64,000 nt of DNA, taken from positions 17,072,370-17,136,369 of the forward strand of contig NW_020312902.1 of NCBI RefSeq assembly GCF_003265705.1, read 5' to 3'. A program made the position numbers and the translations under genes. The stretch is from Callorhinus ursinus (Eukaryota > Chordata > Mammalia > Carnivora > Otariidae). Shown piece after piece: positions 21,620 to 33,795 of the stretch. The first letter of the stretch is position 1. Every line of letters starts with the position of its first letter. The notes under the pieces were generated by a model, which was given only the letters and a program-made list of their open reading frames with translations, did not search any database and was not told the DNA's origin.

Positions 21620-22310
21620 CATCACAGAAGTAGCTGTCCTTTTTAACCAACACCCCAGTTTAATTCCCCTCCCCCCAGTATTGTGGTTTTCAAGTACATA
21701 AGTTCTCTGTGCCTCAGGTTCCTTATTTTTTACATACACCTATATGTAGTCATAAGGAATATATAGGATTATTTTGTATATGTTTTTGAAAAGATTTGCG
21801 TACTTACACATCTTATTTATGTATGCAGTTCATATGCCACATTTTATCCATTACAAACAACGCTGTCACAAATATTTCTGTACATGCTTCTTTGTGCCCA
21901 TGTGCAAGAATTTCTGTGGGTTATATAATCAGAAGGGAAATTGCTGGGTCATAGGGTATTTGCATTATCAAGTTTATTGTATGCTGCCAAATTGCTTTCC
22001 ATAAACGGCCAAATTAATTTATGGCCCTACTAGCAATGTTCTGTTTTCCTCATGTCTGCTCTAATCTTTGATACTGTGCTCCTTTTTTATTTTTGCCTAT
22101 TTGGAGGGTGAAAATGGCTTCTCATTGTTTTCTTTTGCATTACCTTAATTATTAGGTTGACTATCTCTTCATACATTTTGGGGGGTGCCTATTTGGATTC
22201 TTCTTGTGTTAATTGTCCATTTCCATATTTCACTTATTCCTAAGCTGTTTGTGTTTTTCTTATTGGCTTGTAGAATTTAAAACTACATATTTTGTATACT
22301 CAAAAATCTT
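21620..22310 (-). mobile_element. Old L1 fragment
   Basis: Reverse-oriented L1 3' region text: AAATTGCTGGGTCATAGGGT, CATTTCCATATTTCACTTAT and GTGTTTTTCTTATTGGCTTG. Highly diverged. Confidence 0.55.
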
Positions 22311-22359
22311 TTCTATCCCTCCTGCTGTACCCCAATACGAGTCCTAATTACCCCCTGCA

Positions 22360-22915
22360 AAGTCTTTTGCAACAGCTTTCAAACTGGTCCCTTTGTCCTT
22401 CTTCATCTCCCCACTGCAGCCTGAGCTATCTTTCTAGCAAGCAAATCTGAGTATGCCACTCCCAAATTCATTATTGACAGGGAAACAAAATCATCATCAT
22501 CAACAACAACCAAATCCTCAGCAAACAAATTTCAAGGCACTGAATCAACAACTGAATTCTTTGGCAGGCCATCCCAGGTACTCCACGATTTGATCCCTTT
22601 CTACCTGTGTGAGGCCATCACATTGCTCCCCCACTGTGCATCTTACTTCTAGCCATTCTGAACAGTGGTATTGGCCGTTCTTTGAACACATCGGCCTCAC
22701 TCATACTTCTGGGTTTTGAGTACCTCATTTCTACTGCTATCTTTTCGTCCTAGTAAAATTTTACCTGATATTCCTAAAGAGACCTGGCTGCTCCTTTCTC
22801 AACCCACATATGCTATGACCCCACTATAATATTTATGACCTTGCATTGAAATGATTTATTGTATCTGTCTTCCCTATGGGTTGAAAGCTTCATTTGGCCA
22901 GGGTTCTGTCTGTTT
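22360..22915 (-). repeat. L2 fragment
   Basis: L2-like series in reverse orientation: TTTCAAACTGGTCCCTTTGT, GCCATTCTGAACAGTGGTAT, CCCACTATAATATTTATGAC and GGTTGAAAGCTTCATTTGGC. It includes a CAT/CAA-rich internal expansion near 22490-22515. Confidence 0.55.
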
Positions 22916-22924
22916 GTCACAAGA

Positions 22925-23165
22925 GGTAGAATAGTATAGTGGCTAGGAGTATGAGCTCTGAAGCCCCAGATGGCCTGGGTTTGAACCTCAGCTCTGTTAT
23001 TATTTGGGAAGTTGCTTAACTTCTCTGTGACTCAGATTCCTCCTTTGTAAAGCAGGGATAATGATAATAGTACCTATCTCTAATTGGCTTGTATTGAATC
23101 ATTTAATATACATAAAGTGCTTATAATAGTATGTAGCATATAATAGGTGCCCAATAAAGGTTACT
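22925..23165 (+). repeat. MIR, nearly full length
   Basis: Clear MIR order: AGAATAGTATAGTGGCTAGG, GATGGCCTGGGTTTGAACCT, GTTGCTTAACTTCTCTGTGA, AAAGCAGGGATAATGATAAT, AATAGGTGCCCAATAAAGG. Confidence 0.9.
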
Positions 23166-25084
23166 TCTGATGATCTGTGTTTGTTTACCTATTATTAATA
23201 ACCATTATTTATTCATGGTAGGCACTTGGTACATTTGCACAAATACCTTGTCTACCTGCACCGTATGTCTTAATGCCTTTTACAGAATTAGGACTGAGAA
23301 TGTTAAAACACATTCCCCTGTCTTTGGGGTATTACATCTTCCATGGGGGCTAGCTCCTACAGTTCGGTCAGTTCCCCCAGTTTGTCTCCTGCCCAGTCCT
23401 GGCTTCCTCTGATTGTTGGACATAGGCCCATTCCTCAAAAAGAGATTCCTAGGGCCAGAGGAGATACTTAGTGTAGGAGCAGTGCTGTAGCCTAGGTGAT
23501 ACACGGACACCCCCAACTAAAATTTTAAAGAGTAATCTCCACTATTCACTTAGTCCTGGTTTGGTCAGTGAGTCTTGGTCAATGGTGCCTGTTCTTCCCC
23601 CGCTTCTTCCCCAGCTCCTCCATCCTAGGCACTTAGCTACCATACCAGAAATAACTGTAGGCACTAGAAAAATGCATTATGTTAAATGAATCTGGGAACA
23701 TCATTTGCATTTTAAAAACCTTAGCTAGCCCCTCTGTGCTACTTCCACCCCAGTCCTTTCCAGGCCACTCACCGAATCCGCCTTTTCCCTCTTCTCTTCA
23801 CCCTTGAAGCAGGCTTCAGTCTGAGGTCTCCACGTGTGATAAACCCAAACCATCTGTTCCAAGATTTCCCCAGAATCCGCAGTTTCCCATGGTAGGGACT
23901 CAGATGGTCTTTACTGTAACGTTTCTCTTTCTGAACTCTTTCAAGCACAAAATTCTCACTTTGTGTTCTTATGATGAGAGCAGAAACAAACCTTTCCTGG
24001 GTAGTTGGGAGCAGGAAAATATGCTTTGTTTTTGTTTTGTAGAGCACAGCCTAGAAAAGCCATTCCTGATTTTCTAGAGGCTCTTAGAGTGATGCTGGCT
24101 TAGATCACAAATGAAAAATTCAGATGTGGACAGGTGTGAAAGTCAAGGGATCAGCCTGGGGGATTCTGGGTGTCTACAGCTCAGCAGAACAAATGGCAAA
24201 ACAACAGGTGTCCACAGATGTACCGACCCATGAGGCACTCGTACCCAAAGCTCACTTCGGGATTGAATTCTCTCATGAAATCTGCCCCCCTCTCTGTGCG
24301 GCCCCCCTCACCCAATCTCTGCAGGGCTTGGGAAAGGATGCATTCTGCTGGCCTTATGTTACAGGTGCTAGGAGGTTATGTGTGACTCACTCAGAATTAG
24401 CTGGCTGTAGGACGCAATGTTCTGACATTTTCAGGCTGTTTATTAGTCATAGAATGTTGCAGCCTACCTAGAGATGTTGTATAATAATGAAAAATTATGG
24501 TTGAAGCAAATGCTCAGGGGTGGCCACAGTGACAGAGCAGAAACCTGTTGATTTGGGAACCCAGTGTAGGGTCCTCAGAGCCACAAAGTGCTCTCTTGAA
24601 ATAAGAAGACAGTTTCCGGGGCGGGGGGAGGAAGGAGTTCTATGGAAAAAAGAATCAATGTGACTTTCTCTAATTTGGGGATCAGAAATGGAGTTGGCGA
24701 ATTTTGGAAATTTGGCATTTCCTGGACAGAAACCAGAGCCAGGGATTACTAACTAAAACACTTCATAAGCTTTGTACCACCCTGCATTTGTTCTTACTGT
24801 TCTTCTCTGTTTGCTTCTTGGAGTGATGGAAGAAAACACTTAAAATCCAAACAGGCCAGTGTGCTGGGCATCAGGAGTTCTAGCCAAACAGGGAGCGAGG
24901 GAACTAAATGCTGCCCCTCAGCCCGCAGGGGCGATGGTGTGGCAGCCTCCGAAGGAGAGGGAAGCACATTGAATACCTGGGTCTGCAGCAAGGGAGGACG
25001 GGAGAGCTTTGGTGAGGTACACTGTGGGAGGGGGCAGTTGGTCCTGAGAAAGGACAGAGCCCAGCAGCAACAATTTCACGTGTG
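23166..25084. other. Intergenic, no gene recognised
   Basis: Mixed-composition unique-looking DNA. Short open frames on both strands overlap each other and show no family resemblance. No RNA gene or clear repeat seen. Confidence 0.45.
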
Positions 25085-25272
25085 AATGAGGCTGCTCACA
25101 GCAGCACGGTCTGTAACAGAATATTGGTAACAATGCACGTGGCCATCAACAGAGGATGGCCCGGCTTTACCAGGGGATACCATACAGCCATTAGAAAGAA
25201 CGGAGAGGATATAAGCGTGCTGATATGAAGAGATACTTGACATACACTAAATGAAAAAAGCAGAGCCCACTG
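25085..25272 (+). mobile_element. Old L1 3' fragment
   Basis: Typical L1 3' text: ATTGGTAACAATGCACGTGG, CATCAACAGAGGATGG, CATACAGCCATTAGAAAG and CTAAATGAAAAAAGCAGAGC. It continues as a few L1-like bases after the SINE at 25334-25521. Confidence 0.65.
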
Positions 25273-25280
25273 CAGAGCCC

Positions 25281-25281
<1 letters not shown>

Positions 25282-25311
<30 letters not shown>

Positions 25312-25333
25312 CTTCTTCTTCTTCTTCTTCTTC
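25282..25333. repeat. (GAA.TTC)n microsatellite, about 17 units
   Basis: Uninterrupted CTT/TTC run directly next to the T-run (minus-strand A-tail) of the following SINE, so it most likely grew from that tail. A serine-rich reading frame here is an artefact of the repeat. Confidence 0.97.
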
Positions 25334-25521
25334 TTTTTTTTTAAGATTTTATCTATTTGACACAGAGAGAGAGAGCAGAAGCAGAGGGAGCAGCAGAGGG
25401 AAAGGAAGAAGCAGGCTTCCCACCGAGCAGGGAGCCCGATGTGGGGCTCGATCCCAACACCCTGGGATCATGACCTGAGCCCAAGGCAGATGCTTAACCA
25501 ACTGAGCCACCCAGGCGCCCC
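25334..25521 (-). repeat. CAN-SINE
   Basis: Reverse copy from T-run and AAGATTTTATCTATTTGACA to GAGCCACCCAGGCGCCCC. Approximate direct repeat CCCACTTCT on both sides, with the GAA.TTC tract inside the duplication. Confidence 0.93.
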
Positions 25522-26600
25522 ATAAGATCCCACTTCTGTAGGGCATTTCCCTTTCAGGGTGGGCGTAGGCAATGTATTTACATATTCTTGCACCTACAAA
25601 GACAGTGTCTGGGGGAAGTTCTTGAAACTGTTCACAGTGCCCCACATCCACCTTCTGGGATTCAACGTAGGGGAGATATCAGGGAATTATTACTTTCAAC
25701 TTTATAATCTTTATTCTGTTTGAAAATTTTAAAGGTGGTTTATAATTTTTAAGAAGTAATTTTTTTGTAGAGCTTTTGAGGATTTCAGTCGGGCAAATTT
25801 CAGGATTTATACTATTTGGAAGCTTGTCCCTGAATGCTAATTTCAAATAGGAATATGGACTTTAGTTTTCTTATTTCTGCCTTCACCCAGGATGGTGGAT
25901 AAAATTGCAGTATTTTAGGCACATGCCAAATATTTACAATGACCATGTGCTAAGCCACAGCAGGATTAAGAAGATGCCAAAGAACCTGATAGCGTATAAA
26001 CATTCTCTGTCCACAATGTAATAAAATCAGAAATCAGTAACAAAAGTACCACATTTAAGTAATAGTTAAATATCAGTTGAAGACATAGTCTAATCCTAAA
26101 TTCTCTAACAGTGATAACATAAAGGAAACCCTGTATTAATGAGTTTTCTCTGATTTTTACTTTCCCCTTAATTATGATAAGGATGTTTGCTGCTCCTAAG
26201 TTGAACTAGCTGTGAAGAAGAGAACAAGTCAATTTATTTATTTATATCTCATCTCTTTCTGTTAAGGTTTGAAGGCAGTTCAGTTGCTTGTGAACTCAAG
26301 CTAAACATGGAGGAAACTTCTTTGTCAGTCGTTGTCACACTAATGTATTAAAGCCATGAAATTCCTCCAAGATCCTAACCCTTGGCTACAGGCACCAGCA
26401 TTTGAAGGATCCTGTTTTTCTTTAGAAAGCAGCCTACAGCTGCCAGTCACAATGTTGTTTAGATACTGACATGGATGGATGCCCAAGATATAGCTCATAT
26501 GAAAAACAAAACAAGTTGCAAGACAATGTGTATTGTACGTAGTGTTAGATGGCCTAATTGCAAACTGGGCGTACACTTGGGGGTGCCGAGAAAGCAAAAA
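25522..26600. other. Intergenic, nothing recognised
   Basis: AT-rich sequence, beginning with a short continuation of the interrupted L1. No gene, RNA or other repeat supported. Confidence 0.45.
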
Positions 26601-26834
26601 AAATGTTTATTTTATTTTATTTTATTTTTAAGATTTTATTTATTCATTTGAGACACAGAGATTCAGAGAGAGAGAGAGAGAGAGAGAGCATGAGCAGTGG
26701 GAGAGGCAGAGGGAGAGGGAGACGCAGACTCCCCGCGGAGCAGGGAGCCCGATGTGGGGCTCGATCCCAGGACCCTGGGATCATGACCTGAGCTGAAGGT
26801 AGACGCTTAACCATCTGAGCCACCCAGGCGCCCC
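26601..26834 (-). repeat. CAN-SINE with (TTTTA)n tail expansion
   Basis: TTTAT repeats (26606-26632), then AAGATTTTATTTATTCATTT, an AGAGAG run, and GAGCCACCCAGGCGCCCC. CCGAGAAAGCAAAAAAAA flanks both sides as target duplication. Confidence 0.94.
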
Positions 26835-28524
26835 GAGAAAGCAAAAAAAAAAAAAAAACCCCAACGAAGTTTGAAAGAATACATATAGTTTTTAAAGTAC
26901 TGAAATAATAATGAGAGGAAAAATCAAAAACTTTGACTTCCACGTGCTTGTTTTACTGTTTAGTATTTTTCTTTTTGAGTGAAACACAAGTGGGATAGGG
27001 GGACACCATAACCATTTCCAAGCTTAGGGCTGCTGAAGTTCTAAGTCTGGCCGTGCTATTGCAATACCACAAGCCCGACCTGAAGGCTCATCCTTGATTC
27101 ACTGTAATGTGCTAGAATTTCTTTGTCAGTCCTGCTGCTGCCACCTCCGACCTCTGGCCATACTCTATCTGTTCCCTTGTGCAGCTGGTCTTGGTGGATT
27201 TCCATCTGACTATTAAGATTCCCAACAGTTTTTCTCTTTTCTAGCTTGGATGGACCCCTTGGATATTACCTCAGACCTTCTAATTAAACCCTACCTCTTT
27301 CTTCCTATATAAACAGGCCTTCTGGCCATTTTCTTGCATGATTCAAAACTTTATATAAATGCTCTGGCAAGCTGGATGAGTGAAAAATGTGGGTGCAACC
27401 AATTAAAGATACCGAACACAGTAAGTTCATAAAGCTGTGTTTGAATGAGAGGACAGGAGCCAAAGCCAGCCTCTCGCAGGTGGAGGATGCTCATGGACTT
27501 CCTGACAGTCTTGGGATGAAGGCTAAACCACTGGATCCGAGGAGGAGGACAAAAAGCGGCCAGATGGCAGGGGGAGGTGGGGCTATCGAGTGGTGAGGGG
27601 GGCTTTGGCTGGCTGGGTGGAGAATTCATCAGAGTCTGGAGCTTCCTGAATACAAAGGTTGTTGGGACCAATGGGGATTTACTGGGCTTTAGCCAATTCT
27701 TGGCTCTGAGACTCGCAGGTGACCTGTCCGGCCTATTTGTTGTATGTTATAGAGAGGCAAAACCCAGTCAAAGGGAGGCCTGGGAGAGCTGAACTCTCTG
27801 CGGTAGAAGGACCCTTCCCCAAGGTAAAGCTGATGGCAACCCAAAGTAGCTCTTGCTTGATGAACGGTTGGCCACCCCAGGAGAGAGAGATGGGAGCACA
27901 AAAGGGGAGTGTGGCCGCCCAGTGAGCGCTTCTGTTAGCACATTAGAAAGGAGGCAAGAGCCAGGCCCAGAAACCAAACCTCCTGACACCTGTATGATTT
28001 TTACTATGTGTGGCTTCCCCAGTTTATATTTTTCCAGGTCTGTTTCTATGGTGATTAACAGCCATCAGTAGCAGTAAAGCAGCCAAAGCTTTAACATAAA
28101 ACGTGTTTGTCTTTAGGGGTAGCAGGGAAGGGGGATTTGGGGGTCTGGCAAAGGCACCTGCTGAAGGAGACTAAAAAGGAGGCTGGCCCGGGACCCACAG
28201 TGACACGGGGCAGGAGACCTGGACCCGGCACCCAGTCTGGGCCCAGGAGAGCCTGGAGGGCTTAGTCAAAAACAAAACAACAAAAAACACAGAACGTCAA
28301 CAACAACAAGAAAGAAAAAGCCCTCCCCTGTGGGATTTCTCACCCCTACCCTCATTTTACTTATCCCTCTATTGTGGCACTTATTTCACGCCTAATAGGA
28401 GTTAATAAATTGCCCTGTGACAATCTGCTTTTATATTTCCAACTAGATATTGGAATGAAACTATGTCTCACATGTTCCTGTGTTCCCGAGAGCCTGCTGC
28501 AGAACTGGGCATGTATCAGAGGCT
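26835..28524. other. Intergenic, no gene recognised
   Basis: Mixed-composition DNA. Short overlapping frames near 27350-27990 are opposite one another and show no family motifs. A CAACAA-rich stretch lies at 28268-28312. Confidence 0.45.
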
Positions 28525-28526
28525 CT

Positions 28527-28565
<39 letters not shown>

Positions 28566-28756
28566 TATTTATTTAAAGATTTTATTTATTCATTTGAGAA
28601 AGAGACAGAGAGAGCACACAAGCAGGGGGAGATGCAGAGGAAGAAGCAGGCTCCCCGCTGAGCCAGGAGCCTGATGTGGGGCTCGATCCCAGGACTTGGA
28701 GATCATGACCTGAGCCGAAGGCAGATGCCCAACCATCTGAGCTACCCAGGTGCCCC
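28525..28756 (-). repeat. CAN-SINE with (TTTA)n tail expansion
   Basis: TTTA tetranucleotide run (about 28525-28576), then AAAGATTTTATTTATTCATT to GAGCTACCCAGGTGCCCC. The tetranucleotide run is the complement of an expanded A-rich tail. Confidence 0.93.
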
Positions 28757-30405
28757 ATCTTTATGTTTTTTTAATTAAAATTTACTTTTATAGACATACA
28801 TCTAATGTATAAATGTGCCCTTTTTATTTTTTTTCCTTGGCTCTCGGCTCCTTCTCATATTTATATAATCATGTACAAACAGAATGCACACAAACATGCA
28901 CACACATGCACACACACAGAGGTTTTTTTGGTCGAAATATGCTTTACAAAAATATAATGATGTCACCTTACACACTTTTCTGCCTTTTGTTTTTCTTCCG
29001 CACAACCGCTCTTGGAAATCAACCAAGGAAACTTCTATAGGATCATCTCCTTCTCCTTAATGGCTGCCTAATAGTCTAACATGCGGCTGTGCTGGAGCTC
29101 CCAGCGGATTGTTCACATCTCTTCCCAGCCCAGGCGTTCAGTGACACCAGGCTGGTGCCTCAAAGTTAGGCACTGGGATTGGTTATATACTAGGAATCTG
29201 CAAAAGCTAAAAACCAGGGCATTTTCCCTATTTTAACTAGCCCATCACTGAGCCTTATTAATGGGTTTTAGTTTGTGTCTAGCTTTTTTTCTGAGGGGAG
29301 GGGTGTGGAGGAGAATGGCCAGTGTTTTCATTTCTATTGATGGGTCAAAGTGAATACATATGTTCAGTTTCAAGAGATGTTGTCAGATTCTAAAGGGTTG
29401 TAGAAATTTATAATTCTACCAGCAATGTAAGAACTGTTTTCCACGAATCCCTTCCAGCAATGGAAATTGCCCTCATTTTAATTTTTGCTTTTGAAAGGTA
29501 TGAAAACAATATCTCATTGTACTTTAATTTGCATCTCTTTGAATACTAATAATTTTGAGCTTCTTTTCCTATGCATGTGGACCATTTACAAATTGCTCTT
29601 TTGTGAGGTGCCTTCCAACAGCTTTTGCCCATTTTTCTGTTATTTGTCTCTCGTCCATTTATGGAGCTTTTCTGTTTATTTTTGTTCTAAATTATCTGTC
29701 TGTCCTGGACATTATGAATATTTTCCCCCAAATCTATTGTTTGTCTATTGACTTTGTTTATCTATTGCCATACAAGTTTTTTTTTTTTTTATTGTTACCA
29801 GGTAAAATATGTCCATATTCTCTTGTATAGATTCTGGACTCCAGTTTTGTTTTACAAAGCCCCCTCCCCTGACTCCTATACTGAACATGTAGACTCCTAA
29901 ATTTCCAAGATTGGTATTGTCTCATTTTTTACGTTTGTCTTTAATCTACATGGAGTTTAAATTTGTATGTGGTATAAACTAGGAGTCCAGTTTTATTTTC
30001 TTCCAGATGGAAGTTGCCTTGGCACCATTTATTAAATAATCTGTCCTTTTTCACAGAATTGAAATACCAACTATGTCATATAGTAAATTCTCATATATAC
30101 ACTTGGTCTATTTCTGGCCTCTCTATTTTACTCCAATGATACATTTATCTATTCCTATGCCAATATCAAATTGATTTAATTATAGTGTCTCTATAGTACA
30201 TTCTGATATCTGCTAAGGCAAGCCTCACCCTTTATTTTTCTTTTTTACATTGTATTTGCCATTGTAAAGCATTTATTCTTCTATATAATTTAAACTTGTT
30301 TTACTCAATCCACCCCAACAAAACTTTCTTGTTATTTAATTAGAATTGCATCAAATGTGTACATTAATTTTGAAAAAATCGATCATTGTTATCAATATTT
30401 TTTTC
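28757..30405 (-). mobile_element. Old L1 fragment(s), reverse orientation
   Basis: Reverse L1 3' region phrases in order: TTAATTTGCATCTCTTTGAA, TTGAGCTTCTTTTCCTATGC, TTTTGCCCATTTTTCTGTTA, CTTTAATCTACATGGAGTTT, CACCATTTATTAAATAATCT and TAGAATTGCATCAAATGTGT. Diverged and without a coding frame. Confidence 0.65.
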
Positions 30406-30510
30406 CAGAGATATTCACTGAGTATGTACTTTGTGACAAGGTCTGGGGATGTAGCAATGAAGAAGAAGACAGACATGATCTCTGTCCTCTTTGAGTCCAG
30501 GTAATTGTTT

Positions 30511-30618
30511 TGTTTCTGGATTTTATTTTTAAGTAATCTTTATACCCAACCTGGGGCACCAAGTTACAACCCCGAGATCAAGAGTCACATGCTCTAATGA
30601 CTGAGCCAGCCACATGCC
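30511..30618 (-). repeat. tRNA-Lys-like short SINE
   Basis: Reverse copy, TTTTATTTTTAAGTAATCTT to ATGACTGAGCCAGCC. Its complement is much closer to tRNA-Lys(CTT) than the common CAN-SINE is, retaining GACTCTTGATCTC around the anticodon. Direct repeats TCCAGGTAATTGTTTT and TCCAGGTTATTGTTTT flank it. Confidence 0.85.
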
Positions 30619-30639
30619 TCCAGGTTATTGTTTTTAATA

Positions 30640-31165
30640 AGTAAATGGTCCAGCAATTGTACTCTTCTGTATATGCCCAACAGAAATAAGTGCACATCTA
30701 TCAAAAGATGCATACAAAAATACTCATAGCCGCTTTATGCATCATAGACAAAAACTGGAAGGAACCCAGCTGTCCCTACAATAGAATGGAGAAGTAGGTT
30801 GTGGCATATTTATACAATGAAATACCACACTGCAATGAAAAAGAATGGGCCAACAATAGTCACAACACCGTAGATGAATCTCACAGATATCAACACCAAA
30901 AAGTACATACTTTATGATCCCATCTGCGTGAAGTTTGAAAATTGGCCAACTTATCTAGACATAGGGTAGAGTGGTCTCCACTTTTGGGGGGTGGATGCAT
31001 AGTGACCATGAGGGGACACACGGGAAAGTCCCAGGGTGGTGGTCATGCCTCACGTTTGGTCTGGCTAGTGATTGCATGAATACATATATACATCCATCAA
31101 GCCATACATTTATGAATAATCCACTTTGCTGTTTGTAAGTTATATTTCAATTAAAACAAAAAAAG
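30640..31165 (+). mobile_element. Old L1 3' end
   Basis: L1 3' text: GGTCCAGCAATTGTACTCTT, GGAAGGAACCCAGCTGTCCC, ATTTATACAATGAAATACCA, TTTATGATCCCATCTGCGTG and TAAGTTATATTTCAATTAAA, ending in an A-rich tail. Confidence 0.8.
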
Positions 31166-33604
31166 GACAAAAGGGAATTCGTCCTCACAGAACGGCCCTC
31201 CTCCCCTTCCGGGCGCCTAGGATGAGCAGCCATCTGCCCACCTCTGTCTTCTGCCTTCTTCATATCTGAAAGACTGAGCTTTCCAGTGTTTTCTAGGCTG
31301 GGCTATTGCAATCTTGAAGGGCCTGCAGCTGCTGTTCCCATCACAATTTTCTGGCTCACTCCCCTCTTTTAAAAAAATATTTTTAAAAACAATCTCTTGA
31401 CAGAATACAGTACAGTCTTGTGGAAAAGCAGCAGACTTGGACCAGCCAGCTCAAACTCCCTCTCCCCCACTGGTCAATAAGAAACCCTGGGCTTTTGCGT
31501 CTTACCCCCAAAAGAGTTATAAAGTTCAGTAAGTGCCTGGAAAGCAAGCAAGACTCTGCGATGCAATCTGGATCACCCATTACCAATTTGCTTTGCTCAC
31601 CCACCGTGGTGGCTGGGCCTTATGCTTCCTAGGGGAAAATGAGCAGCTTGAACGCCTGCCCCCTCCTTCTCCCTGCTCCCACCTCCCCCACTCTCTTCCC
31701 TTTGTTCTCCGCAAATGGTTCCTAATGTGGGGGTGCCTGTATTTGTGGCTCTGTGGGGAGAAAACTTTGAGCCCAAGTTGGGGTTTCACATGTAACCCCA
31801 AGACAGCAAGCGCTGGATGCAGCCCGCAGCGGTTCCAAAAGGCAGACTACCATGCGGTGCTGCTGAGTTGCAGTTATTTTATGCCATTTTGTATTCCTAC
31901 CCTCTAGGGCAGTGACTCACTGCTTTCCAGTTCAATGTGAGGACATGTCCCACGGTGTTGACTGCCTGATGCTCCTGGAGGACATTCCTAACCCACCACT
32001 CACCAAGTTATTAGAAATCTAACTCTGAAATCGCTAATCCCCAAATAGCCTCTATTCTCTCAACTGCTGGCTTCCTTGCTTTGATTTTATGCACAGTAGT
32101 TCTAAACTCAAGGCCAAAAATTCTACCCCATGCCGAGCCACTTTCAAAGGAGAACCAATATGCTAAGACTAGAGGGGGATTTGAATAGCGGCTAATTGTC
32201 AGTTTGTCTAGTGAAAAAAGCTTCCTCTCTCCCCTGAGCGGGCTGGTTATTTGTTAAAGTTTGCTGGGGTTTTGGAGCACCTCGCTGTTAGGGGCAGCTC
32301 AGACTCAGCAGTTTTAATTATTAATCAGGTCAAAGGCTGATGACAATTTTTCTTCTCTTCAGGGGAGGGTCTTGAAAGTTCACAGGAGGGGATGTCCAAG
32401 CCCTTGTCCTCTGATGGGTGGAAGGGAGGGAAGGAGGGAAGCGATTCAAGCCAGATCAGCCCTGAGTTCTTAATGGTTCCTTGCCCTAGACAGACTGGGT
32501 TGGAGAGTTGCTAAATCTGCCTCTGGATTGATTTTAAGTGAATATAGGTCTTTATCCTTTCCAGGCCCCGGGGTGGGGGGGGGGGGAGAGTTGTGGCTTT
32601 CTGAGTTGAGCAAATTCCAGACTTGACAGCACATGTGAAAGTGTATCCTGTTGCATCCTTGCAAACTGGAGTGCAGAAAAGGTGGTACACTCTTCAAATT
32701 TGTCCACTTCGGGGCATCAGCTCACTCCGGGTGGGGTTGGGGAGGGCTCCTTGCTTCAGCACATTTTGGGAAAGGCAGGAGGCTTTTTCCAGTTTAGGTT
32801 TGTGATGTTTCCAAATACGCTGACTCTATTCCTGCCCTGCCTCCCACGCCTCTCTCCTGGTCTCTGTGGGTCTGCTTTCTCTCTTTTTGGCCTGAGACCC
32901 CAGCTTGACAAGATCCAGAAAGGTCTCCTTCCCGTCAGCCATTCCACACGATCCAGCAAGCCCCGCCTCCCGCCCCTGTTGCTAGGCAGATTCCCCTGTT
33001 GCTAGGCCACCACAGCTTCTTCCCTGCCTCCAAAAGAGGCACAAATTCCCGGTGACCCGCTCAACCGTCCACCCACCCACACACTGACAAAACAAGTGGA
33101 TCCTAAATACCTAGCCTATGTGAACCCCTGTGCCCAGTGCAGAACGATTCCAAATGGGGGAAGAGGCAGCAGAGCTAGAGGTGTCAGATATGGAGGTGAC
33201 CAGTTGTTCCGGGGATGGTGAGCAGGTCGTCTCCTGGGAGGTTTCTCAGGGGACAGCCATTAACTTGGAGACTTTTCTCTGGTCCAAGATTTGACCCCCA
33301 GCCTTATGGGCTCAGAAAATCATTTTATCTGCAACCAGAAACAGAGCCTTGTCTGGTAGCAAAAGCATATTAATCAGGCTTGAAAGATGGATGCCGAAAA
33401 CCAAAATGTGAATTTATTAATTTATAATGAGCAGTCTGTCTCATGGATCCAGGAGACTCTGCAGGCATCACCATCTCTCTGAGGAGGCCGACTTTTCTGG
33501 AAAAGATGGCATCACTGAAGGATATTGGAGAATAGATATGGGGCACCAGTTTGCGCATGAAAGGGAGCATATCTATACATCTGTTTCTACACTTAGATCT
33601 ATTT
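31166..33604. other. Intergenic; candidate constrained block near 32300
   Basis: No gene seen. At 32310-32350 an AT-rich stretch contains TTTTAATTATTAATC (homeodomain-type) joined to AGGTCAAAGGCTGA (nuclear-receptor DR1-like). A run of 12 G starts at 32575. Otherwise unassigned. Confidence 0.4.
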
Positions 33605-33795
33605 TAACATTCTTCCTACATGTCAGGCACAATGCTAGATGTTTTTCAGACGTAATTTTATCAATCCTCACATCAGCCATGAGAGGGCGCTACAAACACT
33701 CATCCCCGTTTCATAGAAAGAAAGCAGTTCAGGTTAAATGACTTAACTGAGGTTGTCTAGCTAATAGGTGACAGAACCAGGGTTGGAACCTGAAG
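33605..33795 (-). repeat. MIR, reverse orientation
   Basis: ATGTCAGGCACAATGCTAGA, TTTTATCAATCCTCACATCA, CCCCGTTTCATAGAAAGAAA, TTAAATGACTTAACTGAGGT and CAGAACCAGGGTTGGAACCT follow the reverse MIR order. Confidence 0.85.

Noticed and set aside
25251..25478. Poly-serine reading frame
   Set aside because: It is a translation of the GAA.TTC microsatellite and the neighbouring SINE, not a gene.
30511..30618. Possible functional tRNA-Lys gene
   Set aside because: The complement shows tRNA-Lys-like text, but the acceptor stem is broken, an A-rich tail and target duplications are present, so it is a SINE.
33675..33692. CTCF-like CCATGAGAGGGCGCTA
   Set aside because: Two mismatches to the consensus, and it lies in a MIR; too weak to list as a site.
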